Source of the DNA: Takakia lepidozioides | Taxonomy: Eukaryota > Streptophyta > Takakiopsida > Takakiales > Takakiaceae | NCBI GenBank assembly: GCA_030704615.1 | Contig: JAKLZA010000318.1 | Location: 1 to 45,000, forward strand | Direction: 5' to 3' | DNA length: 45,000 nucleotides | Shown here: positions 31,973 to 44,140 of the stretch, one piece after another | Layout: every line of letters begins with the position of its first letter | Position numbering within the stretch: the first letter of the stretch is position 1 | The notes under the pieces: model-generated | Told to the model about the DNA's origin: nothing | The model's input: only the letters and a program-made list of their open reading frames with translations | Database searches by the model: none | Position numbers and translations under genes: made by a program

Positions 31973-34900
31973 TTAATCTTGAAAATCATCCGAATCCTCA
32001 TCCTGTTCTAGACTGTCCTGCTCATCCTCCACCCCCTCAGTGCCTCTCTCATCTCCAGCGGACTGCTCGTTGGCCAGGCTTTCGAAAATCCCATCTTCCC
32101 CTTGCGGAACTGTCCATCTCACCTCCGTTGGGTCGTCTTCCTCCCTGTCTGCGTCGCTCTCATCCGCTGAATCACATATGTACTTTCGTACCCGTCTACC
32201 TGTCTGAGCTGCTGCCAACTCTTTCCTTATCCTTCTGTCCTCCCTAGCCCTCTCCAAAATCTGCTCTACTTTACTGGGATTCTCACTTCTTCTAATCGCT
32301 GTATTTGCGAGTTTAGCTGCATAACTAGGAAGGGAGTAGTCCCTCACCGGGCTCGTCATGAAATCGGCCCTCGCAAAGAACGGGACATTCTTCCTGGCAG
32401 GAAGTGTAGGGCCTACATGTTTCGACCCGGACCCTGCTATCCTGCACATGACAATCATCAACGAGACTAATGAGAACCACAGTCGGGAAATTCGTTTGAC
32501 ATAAATGACCCAGAAGGCTTTGCAAACTTACAATGTTTGCACTCACTCGTATTCCGGGTTCTCCTCCGCATCAATGTCCACTGTGTCTTCCTCGGACTCC
32601 GACGAATCCGAGGAGACTTCCGCTCTGTCGGGAGCCTTCACATTCCGTTGCAGCCCCTCCAGATGGGATCCCCACACGGATGAATCCTCCTCGTAGGCAA
32701 AGAGGTGCCGGTCGGAAAACCGCCCAGCCCACATTGAGGCACCTGTTACAATGCCATCCACACATTACCACATGGCGCTTCACATGTTGCGAACTACATC
32801 CTAACGAGAATTTGCGCATACCTGTCCCACAGATGAGGTCGAGCACTGTGCCCTCCACGTCTGTGCATGTCTCCATAATTGTCTGAATGAAGGCAGGGCT
32901 CCGAGTCCGTGAGTACCGCAGGGGTTCCGTTGAAGTGAGGCTATGAGGGAGAAGTTCCTTGGGAACGTTGTTGAACAGAACGTCGTAATCGAGTGGGTCG
33001 CAGTTCGGGTCAACCTTTCCTCCCTCCTTCCGGAAAGCAAAGGTGGAGTTCTCCTTCACAAAGCAGTATGCATCGAACTGCTTCGCCTGCATACACAGGG
33101 GGAAAACGATTAGAAACCGAATGCGGCACCGCATTTGAAAACACCCAAGCAAATGAATGGACGAGTGCCAGTGTCGTAATCACCTTCTTCCCTTCCGACC
33201 GAAGGCCCAGTGTGTTGATGCACGTCCACTTCTTTTTCAGAATCGGGACGGCGCTCTTGCGGGTCCACTTCGCAATTCCTGTCTGAGTGTTTTTCCTCTG
33301 CTCGCCAGGACAACCACACAGCCTCTGTCGTCCAACACCATGCGGGCAAGCCCGAATCCTTTCTTCCAAAAGTCCTCCGAGTACCTGTTCCAAGATGGCA
33401 AAGCTTGCAGTCCTTCCACAGGCTCTCCGTCCGGAATATCCAAGATGATCATATCGCAAGACCACTCGGTGGCATTTCCGCCCCTCCTACAATCCTTGTC
33501 TGCACACACCCTCTCAAAGAACGAGACCATATTCTGAAATCCTGGGGTGTCGGAAGGCTCTTCGGCAGTCGCCTTCTTCAGTGCTCTGCCCTTCAGACCC
33601 TCCATGGTCTTCAGGTATGCCAACTTGGCTGCCCGTCCATCCAAAGCCGCCAAGAAACTCTCATTTACACACTGGACTACAGTTTTGGGAGCCACTTTCG
33701 GCCTCTTCATTTCCACCGGCTCGAAAGGGTGCCCCCCTGGGGGGTTGAAGAGTGCCTTCTTTGCCGAGCCAGTTCTCGTGCCTCTGGTGACAACGGTGGG
33801 CACAGGGGAGGCAGCCTGCGTTTGGGGGGGTGGGCTGGTTGCAAAGTCTCCATCGGAGTCCTCTTCCTCACCCTCTTCCTGAACAGGCTGTTTCTGCTTC
33901 TTCGTTTTGGCGGGTGTCACAACAGCTGCTCCTTGCTGGCGAGTCCTCTTCTTCGACCCCTTCTGTTGGGCCTGCACAGCTGCATCCACCGTCTTTTGTG
34001 CCATCTCAGCTGCCTTTCTGGATTCTTCCAGAGCAGCAGATTCCTTTGCCGACTTTGGCCCAGCAGGGACACGTCTTTCCTTTCTCTTCTCTTCTGCCAA
34101 GGCGTGCAGATCTTTCTCAGACTCGTCAACAATACCGCCAGACATGTCCAGGTACCACGGGCATCCAACGAGATGCGCGGGATGCCATTGTTTCTGCATC
34201 TCGGGTGTGTAGACACAGCTTGGGCCCGCCACGGTCCAAGCCATGAAGAACGGGGGCTCTTGAGCCAGGGCCCCTGTCTGAAGGAGCACGTATTTCATAT
34301 ACCTGCAAGGCAGTCAGCATGCGTGAGAAAAGTTGAGACCAACCTACCGGCAGAGTGCCACCAAAAACATAAAATGCGAATGCGGTGCCGCATTTCCGAG
34401 ACAAACCTCGTAACCAGGCTTCGCATACAAGGGCAGCTGTGCTTCACCTGTAAACAATTCGCATTGCAGCTTTCCCAGCTCCCTCCTGATGTGTAAACTC
34501 CACGCTCCTTCTTGCTGTCTGTAGCTCTCTGGCGAAAAGGTTGTCCTTGTACGCACATCTGAAACGTGTCACGTAGTCTTCCAATGTCTGTGTTCCATCC
34601 CATTTGACGTACAAGCCGAACGAATTTGTGTGCATTACGACTTGCTCTCCTTCGCATTCGACATTACCTGCGATTCCCAAATCCATTGTCACGTAGCAGT
34701 TCAGGGAATTCATGTCAGAAAAGCAAATCTGGGGAAGTACCTTGAATTACCTGGAACCACCAAGTCATACGGTTGAGCCACACATCCACTGCAGGGTCGG
34801 AAACTTCGAGTGGAAAAGACCACATTGTCCTTATGCTCTCGGATGCATTCCAGATCGACAGCCACCGTGTCTGCCATTTCCGATCCAATGTCAGGAGCTG

Positions 34901-37161
34901 GAAGAGAGTGGCTATTGCTAGGAAGGAACTTCAGTGCATTGAAACCTCACCTTCTCTTTCGCCTCCACACATGCCGTTGAGAGGTGATGCAGTTTCTCCA
35001 ATTGCATGGTCGGCTGCATGGCCCGAGAATAGTGTTTTGCAATCTCGGGGATGAAGTCCTTTCCAAGTGCCGGATCTGCAATTGCCACCAGCTTCACAAG
35101 CTTTGACTTGTATTTGGTTCTGGACTTGACACCGGCTTCCTTCAAGTGCTCAGTCAATGACTGCAACGTTTTGACCTGCCCCTCACTTTCCATGAAGAAG
35201 CGTTTGGCATGGGCCAAATCCAGCTTGATGTTTGACTGCCAACAAAAACATGCAGAAGCGTTACATTCGATTCATGTGGAAACATTACTGAAAATTGGGG
35301 AAGGATGAGCAGAGGGAAATTGGAGGACGACTTACTTCGTATATCACCTCCACCATTCCATCCATAGTGAGACGATACCATGTCCGGTCTGTTTTTGCAA
35401 CGGCTTTCTGAATGAGCTCGGGCTCCAGCATTTCCGCAAACATCTGCGGATCAGTGAGACCAGTTTTCCTCACCCTGTACAGCATGTGTGCCATGTGGGT
35501 ATGCACGTACGCATTTTCAGTGACCCTGCAAGGCACACTCTCCAGTTCAGTACACGGAAGCACGGAAACAAACCAGAATGGAAACCGAAATGCGGCACCG
35601 CATTTCGAACGTGCTAGGGAGGGTATGAGTATCTTACGAGTTGAGGTCCGCCATGGCATTCTTGAGCAGGGAGGAGTCTGCCGCCTTCACCTTCAGGATG
35701 ACACACTCCACCATGTAATGCCAGCCAATGTGCTTGGCATGGTTCTGCTTGATGTACTCCCACCAGGCGAGAAGTCGGTGATTCCCGTCCCACACAAAGA
35801 ACATTTTACCCGACATATGGCCGAAGTCGGGATCACCCTTCAGCGTCGCCTCGAATTCGTGGTTGCGAGTGTGCCAGTGGGTATCCCACGTTGACAATTC
35901 ATCGGCAGTGGGTCCACGAGTTTCGCCGTCCTCATTCTCAATGGAAACGTAAAACGCTGCCGATCCCAGACGGTACCCTTCTCGAAATGCGAACTTGAGC
36001 TTATCCACATCTCCGGGAAGGGCCTGCCTGACGATGGGAAGGGAGACCATGCGACAGAGTGGGATTCGAAGAGTCCGCTGGAATACCCTGCTGCCCAGAA
36101 CTCTGCCAATGCTACTGTGTGTCTCCTCCAACATTTTATCCGCTGCACTTTTGAAATCCTCCGGAGACATGTCTGTAGGTGCCGGTAGTGGCTGAGCAGC
36201 TGGAGCATCCTCAACTGGAGCTGCACTCTGGGGCCTGTGTGCGGGCAATTCTGCCATTGCAGAGGCCTCCTCCGGGCCTGCTTGCTCATCGGTGGTGAGG
36301 TCTTGCTGCGAAAGTTGAGCGGCAGCACCCTCCTCCGGTACCAAATCGAGATCAACGGTCGATCCCATTGCCTGAGCTGCAGCAGAGTCGGCCCCAACAT
36401 CTGCAGGCGGGAAATCCTCCAGGAACTGAGCTTCAGCTCGTGGAAGCGGTTTTGCGGGAGATTGTTCGCCCGTCGCCCTGATTGCCTTCTGCTTCCTCAT
36501 CCTTGCAGGTGAAGGTGTCTGCTGCAATTGAATCTGTCTTCTACCCTGCTGCTTCATTCGCGTTGGGGGGGGTGAATCGGCCTGAGCCGGTTCAGAAGCC
36601 AGTAGAGGGACGGGCTGCTTCTTCTTCGACTTTGCTGGAGAAGGGCCCGACCCCTGCTGGCGATTCTCCATGACCGAAGAACGCGAGTCGATCTCTGGGA
36701 CTTTGAACTTGCCCTTCGAAGACGCGTCTTTGAATCGCAGAGGGCTAGGCCCGGCAGGAATACCCGCGCTCGGGGATCGGGTGGGTGTACGTGCTGCAGC
36801 TAGCTCCTCGGACTCTTCCTGCGGCTCTTCGGATTCCTGCGATCCCTCCAGCACGTCCACCTTTCCTGTTAGGCATGCAAACATGTTCTGCATTCAAGTC
36901 TCCTAGCATTCAGTCTAAGAATTACAGAAGCAAAATGGGGGGTTCGGTGCTCGATCAGCTGCGCGCAGCCCGATCGCATGGAGCTCTCACTGGTGGCTGG
37001 GTTGCCTGAGTGGCCTGCTGCTCGGAGATGGCAATCTCCTCCTGTAGACGCATCTGCTTCCTCCCCTTCGGCATTGGCCTACGTCCGAAGTATAATTTCC
37101 GGAGCTTGCGACGAGGTCTCCTGTCTGGTGCACGAACTCCCCCCCTCTCAGGTTCGAGCAT
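31973..37161 (-). CDS. ParB/Srx domain - beta-class DNA methyltransferase fusion, copy B (one frameshift)
   Basis: Ten exons: 37161-36991, 36887-35638, 35525-35336, 35235-34951, 34897-34751, 34728-34448, 34302-33184, 33086-32822, 32742-32547, 32441-31973. Using the copy A length for exon 7, the model sums to 4374 bases, an exact multiple of three (1457 residues), which supports it. Exon 2 is one open frame (basic start, Ser/Pro/Glu linker, ParB/Srx domain with DGNHRLLAW near residue 422). The methyltransferase part has motif IV as DIPDG near residue 1061 and motif I as VLDLICGTG at about 1229-1237, split by an intron before ASMWAGRF. The tail is acidic. One base is missing from a T run near 33291 in exon 7 (five T against six in copy A), which disrupts the methyltransferase domain unless it is a sequencing error. 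The protein probably binds or modifies DNA in the nucleus. Confidence 0.8.
33119..33135. repeat. Palindrome in intron 7 (copy B)
   Basis: Same unit and place as 6239-6255 in copy A. Confidence 0.85.
34378..34398. repeat. Palindrome in intron 6 (copy B)
   Basis: Same unit and place as 7499-7519 in copy A. Confidence 0.85.
35586..35606. repeat. Palindrome in intron 2 (copy B)
   Basis: Same unit and place as 8706-8726 in copy A. Confidence 0.85.
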
Positions 37162-37505
37162 AAGAAGAACAGAGAGAGGGAAAAGGGCCAAAGAGTGCAG
37201 ATGGAAAGGGCGCGAGAGGGGTGACTGAGGAGACACGACAAAAGTAGATGAAACGGCGGTGATGCACCACTTGGGTTCGAAAGGGTTGGACGAAAGTGTC
37301 TCCTCGGGGAGTTTGCGTCATTACGAAATTCGAATCGTTGAGGGTACGCCTGCCGTCCGAAAAACAAACATCATTATCCAACGGTCAGGCCGCGCCGCCT
37401 CATGCCCCTTCAGTCAGATAGAGTGCCGACATGTGCAGCAATTCCGTTGCTCCACGTGTTCACATTTCAAGGTATTTCCGTCCCAGCGTCTGATGAGTTG
37501 GAGCG
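37162..37505. promoter_or_regulatory. 5' flank of the methyltransferase gene (copy B)
   Basis: Equivalent to 10279-10621 in copy A; no gene supported. Confidence 0.35.
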
Positions 37506-39210
37506 AAAATGCGAATGCGGCGCCGCATTTCCGTTAAGTACGATCACTCTGCTACACATCCGTACTTGTTGGAAGAAAATGCGGCACCGCATTTCCGTTC
37601 CACCTTCACATACCTTAGTTGTTGAACGGAAATACGGTGCCGCATTTCCGTCCCACAGCTCCAAGTATGAGATTCAAAAGGGAAATGCGGCGCCGCATTT
37701 CCGTTCTGGAATGTCGAAAGGTGCGATTGGACGGGAATGAGGCACAACATTTCAGTTCCCGTGGTTCATGATTTTCAATGTGAACGGAAATGCGGTACCG
37801 CATTTCCGTTCCCACTTCACATCCGTTAGATGATGAATGGAAATGCCGTGCCACATTTCCGTTCGGGAAAGTATAGAGGTCTCACCTGGACAGAAATGCG
37901 GTGCCGCATTTCCGGTCGGAAAGTTTGAAGGTCTCACATGGATGGAAATGCGGGTACACATTTTCGTAGCACAGCTCCAGGCCCCATATACAAAACGGAA
38001 ATGCGGCGCCGCATTTCCGTTCTAGAATGTCGGAAGGTGCGACTCGAACGGAAATGCGGTGCCGCATTTCTGTTCCCGTTGCGCACGATTTTCAGTCAGA
38101 ATGGAAATGCGGTACCGCATTTCCGTTCTGTAGAGTATTAACGTCTGACGCTGGCGGAAATCCGTGCCGCATTTTCGTTCCAAGCTCCATGCCTCACATA
38201 CAAAACGGAAATGCGGCGCCGCATTTCCGTTTTGGAATGTCGGAAGGTGCGACTCCACGGAAATGCGGTACCGCATTTCAGTTCCGATGTTTCAGGATAT
38301 TTCATCAGAACGGAAATGCGGTGCCGCATTTCCCTTTTGAATCTAATACATTCCGTTCGGAATGTTGGGAGGTGCGACTCGGATGGAAATGCGTTGCCGC
38401 ATTTCAGTTCCGATGGTTCACGATTTTCAGTCAGAACGGAAATGCGGTACCGCATTTCCGTTCTGGAATGTTGGTAGGTGCGACTCGGATGGAAATACGG
38501 TGCCGCATTTCAGTTCAGATGGTTCACGATTTTCAGTCAGAACGGAAATGCGGTTGCCGCATTTCCGTTCTGGATAGTATGAATGTCTCAAGCGGTCGGA
38601 ATTGCGCTGTATGAAGCTGTCGGAATCGCACTCGGCTCCATGCATCAGATACAAAATGGAAATGCGGCGCCGCATTTCCGTTCTGGAATGTCGAAAAGTG
38701 CGACTCGGACGGAAATGCGGTGCCGCATTTCTGTTCCCGTTGTTCATAAATCTCAATCAGAACGGAAATGCGGTACCGCATTTCCGTTCCACCTTCACAT
38801 ACCGTGCTTGTGAATGAAAATGCGGTACCGCATTTCCGTTCTGGAGAGTATGAATGTCTTTTAAGGACGGAAATGTGCTGCAGCATTTCTATCCCTCAGC
38901 TCCATGCATCAGATACAAAATGGAAATGCGGCGCCGCATTTCCGTTCTGAAATGTCGGAAAAGTGCGACTCGGACGGAAATGCGGTGCCGCATTTCTGTT
39001 CCCGTTGTTCATAAATCTCAATCAGAACGGAAATGCGGTACCGCATTTCCGTTCCACCTTCACATACCGTGCTTGCTGGATGGAAATGCGTTACCGCATT
39101 TCCGTTCTGGAGAGTATAAAGGTTTCCCCGGACGGAAACTCGGTGCCGCATTTCCGTCGCTCTGGTGCATGACCAAGATGCAATACGGAAATGCGGCGCC
39201 GTATTTCCGT
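37506..39210. repeat. Central palindrome array (copy B)
   Basis: About 30 units, colinear with 10622-12241 of copy A with a few units gained, lost or altered (for example a degenerate GAATGAGGCACAACATTTC unit near 37735 and a GGTTGCC centre near 38552). It has the same recurring spacer types and the same modal spacing of about 53 bp. Long open frames through this array on both strands are an artefact of the repeat. Confidence 0.92.
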
Positions 39211-39637
39211 CCACCAGCAATCGAAAGAATCACTCGGGACGGGAAATCTGGAACCTGAATGGGTTGCATTGTTCCGAAACAACACAATTGCGGCCAGTCT
39301 TGATGAGCACAACTTGGTTGTCTGACCGTTTTAACCAGCAGTCCTGGCACTTGTCAGTGCGAACGTTCCTGTCTGCACCGAGAATACTGCTGGATCCACC
39401 CTCAGGAGAAACTGTCAGGAGATGTTATTTCGTCGCCGAATCGGCCATCATTGTCATACTCACTGGCTATGGAATCAAACCTCCCACCTTCATGCATGTA
39501 GCTTGAAACAATACTTTCCACTTCAATGTGCGACTTCCAATCGTCGATGGACTCCGCAGATCCACTTAGATGGTGCCTGTGAGCCTTGGTCTGTCGCTAT
39601 ACTGAACCTCGCACTTGCCAACTCCGTGCGGTGTTCG
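39211..39637. promoter_or_regulatory. 5' flank of the transposase gene (copy B)
   Basis: The reading frame stays open from 39422 into the gene, but its extra 72 residues have no counterpart in the other transposases, so the start is placed at 39638 and this is read as promoter and leader. Confidence 0.4.
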
Positions 39638-42600
39638 ATGGCTCCGAATTCCTACGCTATAGTTTGCTGTCCTCCGCAACTTGGGAGAGCCTGGATCCCA
39701 AACGAGGGAGGACTTTGCAGAGTGACTGAAACTTACCTTTGTTCCAAATTCAAGCTCAAACCGGGCACAGTTTATTTGGAAGAAGAAAGGAAGGATGTTC
39801 CTGGACAGGTTGACGAGACCATTGTCGTGCTAGGTAACGACGGAGGTTGCGGAATCGAATGGCACGTTCCCCCGTCAGACACCATCCTGTACCGAGCTGT
39901 GGGAATGCCCATTCCCTTTCCGAATCAGTCGCTGCCCACACCATCCACAAAGGAGTCCGGAAACCGAGAGGCGGCCACTGCCAACAGAGAGGTATGCAAC
40001 GATAATCATTCCCGACCTGGACCGTCAAGACCCTCCATAGCTTCTCGTGTGGACGTATTCGACATTTCCGACGAGGAAGATGATTGCATTGAGGTACCCA
40101 TGTCCTCCACACGGTCGTTCAAATCCGGCATGGACGTCTCTGTAGGTGCTACGCATGTGCCCTCGAGCATAACTCCAACCCGGTCCATTGTGCAGCTCCT
40201 ACGACAACATCACCTCGATGGTTCTCGCTCCGAGCTGGCTGCTCTCGACTATGCCAAATTCCCAGTCAGAAAGGTAACGTTTCTGCCTCCCGAAGTCGAT
40301 GGCAATGTCATCTTCGAGTTTCCACCTGTTTCTTCGTCAAAGAAAGCCTCCGGGATGTTAACAGACATGGATCGAAAGCATGACGGACACCCCTGGTGTG
40401 TGACGAAGACCAGTAGCACGAAAATTGCTGATGGTGTTCGTGTACGATATGTCCTCTGTGCGGGGAAGCTGAGGTGCCTCAATCCCACCTGCTTCCACTT
40501 TCTCTCCAAAGGAGGGCGGAGAAACGAGACGGATTGGACTGGCACAACGCATCATCCATTCATTGTCTCCAGCCAAGCTCCTGCGGGTTCTTTCAAGTGT
40601 GCACATTGCAAAGAACCACCGACGTGCATGTCCATGTGCAGAGCCAAGCAATATTACGTAATCCATTTGCTCCCGGACTTGACTAGAGCTTGCATACACG
40701 TTGGGGTCCACTGCCACCCCTTGGCGAGAGGCAACATGCGTGAGGCTGTGCAGGAAGCACACGACATCATAAAAGAGGAGGTGAAATTGAGCCCCGGAGC
40801 CAGACCAAAGCAGATTCAGCTGAAGGCAGCCCACAAGATTGCTCTTGGCAAAATCATGTCTGAAGATGGTTCCGACCGAGAGCCCTTGACCGAAGACGAG
40901 ATGCGTGACCTCTTGGAGTCCGTCTCGCACGTTTGTAGTCCGAATGTGCGGAATCACATCGTATCTTGCAAGCAGGAGTTCGGCAGGGGGTCGGACATGT
41001 ACTCAATCCTGGAGGTGAAACGAATGACTGGATATGACTACATCCAAGGTAGCAGGTTTCCAGGGCAAGGCAGCGAATCCGATCGTTGTTACATTTTCAA
41101 AATGTCGACGTGTGGGCCTGGGAGTGGAGTCGACTTGGTCACTCGCATGACAACTGGAAACTTGTCGAATGCTTGGGTGATGTTTGATCACATCAAGCGA
41201 ATTACAAACCATCAGTGGGTGACTATGGGTGCGCATGTTTATGACTATCACTCCAAGAGGCTCATGACGATTGCAATCTGCGAGATGAAAGGGGAGGACA
41301 CACAGTCCGAGATGCATCTGTGGGAGGGCATAAACGAGCAGATGGCAAGGGCGGGATTGCCAGAGCCCAATTTCAGGGGATTCATGGCAGACAACGCTCA
41401 GGCCAACTGGGCAGCGGTGCGGCGTGTGTACGGTGAGGACCCCAATGTTCCAATGGAGGGGAAAGAGAGATCCTGTGGATTCCATTGGATGCAGAGTCTA
41501 TCCCACTACACTACCAAATTTGTTGCTAGCTCATTCCAGGCTGAACACCGTGTCCTTTGTACGGCGTGGAAGGATGCACCCACATTTGATGACGCGGAGG
41601 TTAAGTTTGCTATCATCGAGGCTTGGTGGAACACGTCAGGTGCAGTGGAGACAACCAATCTGGGAGCATTGCACAGCTGGTTGGGGTGGTGGCATTTTCG
41701 GTATCGACAGTTCGGACAGTACATGCGGGAGGTAGGCTGCTGTCAATTTCGTTCATTTGTCTTTCTGTTACGGACATTTCGATTGGTCCCTCACCATTGT
41801 TTGTGTCCTTCTAGGAGCGGTGCTTGGATTCCGACACGGACATGCCGAACACGAATATGGCAGAATCGGTCCACTCCTCCTGGCGAGCGTCTTCTGCCGC
41901 ACATCTGGTGGACGTAGTGACGGCCACAACGGAGGACATCGACAGAGCAATCATGCAGCAAGCCACGTACTACAAGTTCCTGAGCGGCAAACAATGGGGC
42001 TTTGGGCCGGACAGGGAGGAATTGTTGGTACGAACAGCTTCGAGGTCCAAGAATCCAGTGAAATGGACGACAGCATTGCGAGAGAAGATCAAAGGGACGC
42101 CTCTGCACCGCAGAGGTGAACACCTAGAGGGGGACGTCCGGACTCGCCCTGTCAGGCGGAGGATTGAAGAGGAACCCGGGTGCGAAGAGGATTCCTGGAG
42201 ATCCGACAGGAACATTCGGACAGCACCTCGAGGTCCCGTCATGTTGCCGCACAATGTGTCTTCCAGCAGTGGAAGCCCAAGAAATTCCAGATCGCCGTCG
42301 CCTTCAACCGGGGATTTCGTGCAAAAAATTCCCACCGCTCCCTTGCCCCACTTTCCGCCCGTTGTTATGCAGTATGGCCAAGCCATTGTGGAGACGACTG
42401 TGTCTGCATCACAGTGGAGAATTGCTCGCACAAAGCCGTCGTTTCGAGGAAGGTGTTCCGCAATTCGTGTGGATACACGGCAACGTTGTTTAGAGATGAT
42501 AAGGAGGAATCCAGATGGGGCTGTCCCTGCTCCTACTTTTACAGGAAGATTTGTCCATGCAAAGTTTGCGGAGGCGACAACCACCCAGTTCTGGTTCTGC

Positions 42601-43245
42601 AGGCACGACATTATGACTTGCGTGTATGGAAAGCCCAAGTACGGCATACAAACAATGCCAGAGGCTCCCCCGGTGTGGCCGGTGGAACCAGGCTGCGATC
42701 TGAGTCAGGTTGAGGCCGACGCCCTTACCGCCGCAGGATTTCGGATGGTGCAGCGCACTGACGTCCCCAGAGAACCATTTCCGCTTCCACAGCCTCCACC
42801 ACCGACCCCTGTGAGAGCAAGAACAATGGGACACGACAGCTCTAAGCATCCTACACACCGTTGGGGGAAACCGAAGAGGCGGCGACCTCCCTCAAAAGTG
42901 AACGAGACAAGGATGGGGAATGCACTTCGGATGAACTGTACAATCCAGAGCTCGACAGAAGTGCCCCCACCAGGATTCGGGCGTGTGTATCAGATGGCCA
43001 CGGCGGGCTCAGCTGTTCGCAATGAGGTGTACACCATCACCATTTCAGAATTACCCACCTGCAATTGCACCGACTTCCAGATCATGGCGAACAAGGGGGC
43101 ATCATACTGCCCTTGCAAGCATTTGTACTACGTGTACCTAAAGAGACTCCGTTGTAATTCCACAACTCATCACTTCATACATGCACCAGGGTTGAGCCCC
43201 CAGGAGGTTCACACTCTTCTGAATATGGATCCAGGGGACCAGTGA
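39638..43245 (+). CDS. MULE-like transposase with SWIM zinc finger, copy B (intact, 1174 aa)
   Basis: Exon 1 39638-41731 (698 codons) and exon 2 41815-43245 (476 codons plus stop), joined in phase across an 83-base GT-AG intron. Order of parts: N-terminal domain (AIVCCPPQLGRA, KLKPGTVYLEEE), a Ser/Asp-rich linker, the conserved KHDGHPWCVTKT segment with cysteines in LRCLNPTC, a second cluster FKCAHCKEPPTC and ACIHVGVHCHPL, then the catalytic core: WVMFDH with D517, GFMADNAQANW with D585, and a C-x2-H motif (C613, H616) in CGFHWMQSL, as expected for MULE-type DDE transposases. Exon 2 has AESVHSSWRAS, PTFTGRF, FWFCRHDIMTC and a SWIM finger with C1114, C1116, C1132 and H1134. SWIM fingers are typical of MULE transposases. 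The third acidic catalytic residue could not be placed with confidence. The gene is divergent from the methyltransferase gene across the palindrome array. Confidence 0.93.
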
Positions 43246-44097
43246 GCTTGGCTTGCGGTCCACATACAATGGTACGCCCATCCTTTTCGGATAGTAGAAC
43301 TGTACTGCTGCCAGTACCTCAGACTCTGGCCACACAAAGGTCCGACATATGTCTTGCCTACCAGTAACCTGTTTTGCTCGAACTAAGATATTACTATATC
43401 GTTCACTTGTTTCCACGTGCATGTATTTTTGTATGTTGGAGGGTTCATGTTTTTCTGCTTTCCGAAAACTTGCTTTCCTCATTCGACCTCCGACAAGGAA
43501 ATGCGGCGCCGAATTTCCAAGTATCGTCGTAGGTACCCCCAGAGGCGGCCTTCGCCAACACCAAACCCGCTCCGAAATTTCGCACGTGCGAACCCTAATG
43601 CGGCACCCTATTTCCCAGTTCAGTTGCAAACCTTTCCCGCCGAATACCCGAAGAAGACAGAATTGTGAAGTACTGCAGACTGTATTGGTGCAGACTCCAT
43701 TGGTTCAATCGCGGCAAAAGGGTCAGCTTCATTCCAATGTTAAGGCATGTAAAACCGCGGAATACTCTATACAGGCCAGTATGCGACGTCCTTTTGCAGT
43801 GGTATACTGGATTTCCCGTTGCACGGTCACTTATTTCCATGAGCGGATCTAAAAAACCATGAGCGGACTTGTTACTGACGACATATCTTCGCCGCATTAC
43901 ATGATCTGGAACGTCCAAAAACGGCAAGGTCAAATTAAAAACTATTATTTTAATACTTGTTTAATCTGCCGCATTTCCAAATTTGGAGGAGTCCGCTCAT
44001 GAAATCCGCGTATCTTAGACTTCGGCTCACCGCTCATGCGGCTCATGCGGCTCATGGCTCATGGCTCATGGTTTCTGCTCATGAAATAGTAAACCTC
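43246..44097. repeat. Right end of copy B: subterminal repeats and TIR-like terminus
   Basis: Matches 16267-17114. It holds the decayed palindrome at 43498-43520, CCATGAGCGG repeats near 43838 and 43858, and the GCTCATG-rich terminus at 44030-44097. The sequence after 44097 differs from that after 17114, which fixes the element end at AAACCTC. Confidence 0.75.
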
Positions 44098-44140
44098 AAC
44101 ATTCTTGCCATCGTTCTTATAAAAAACATGTCTGTTGCAG

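Larger units (their letters stand above)
31238..44097. mobile_element. Copy B of the transposon (12.86 kb, lacking the left end)
   Basis: Colinear with 4320-17114. It begins abruptly at 31238 (AATTGATCAGAAAACGAGG) in the palindrome region and ends at 44097 in the same terminus as copy A. It lacks the CATGAGC left end and the accessory gene found at 2486-4320. It lies inside element D/F: the 5' exon of the D/F methyltransferase gene is to the left and its methyltransferase exons are to the right. Confidence 0.85.
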
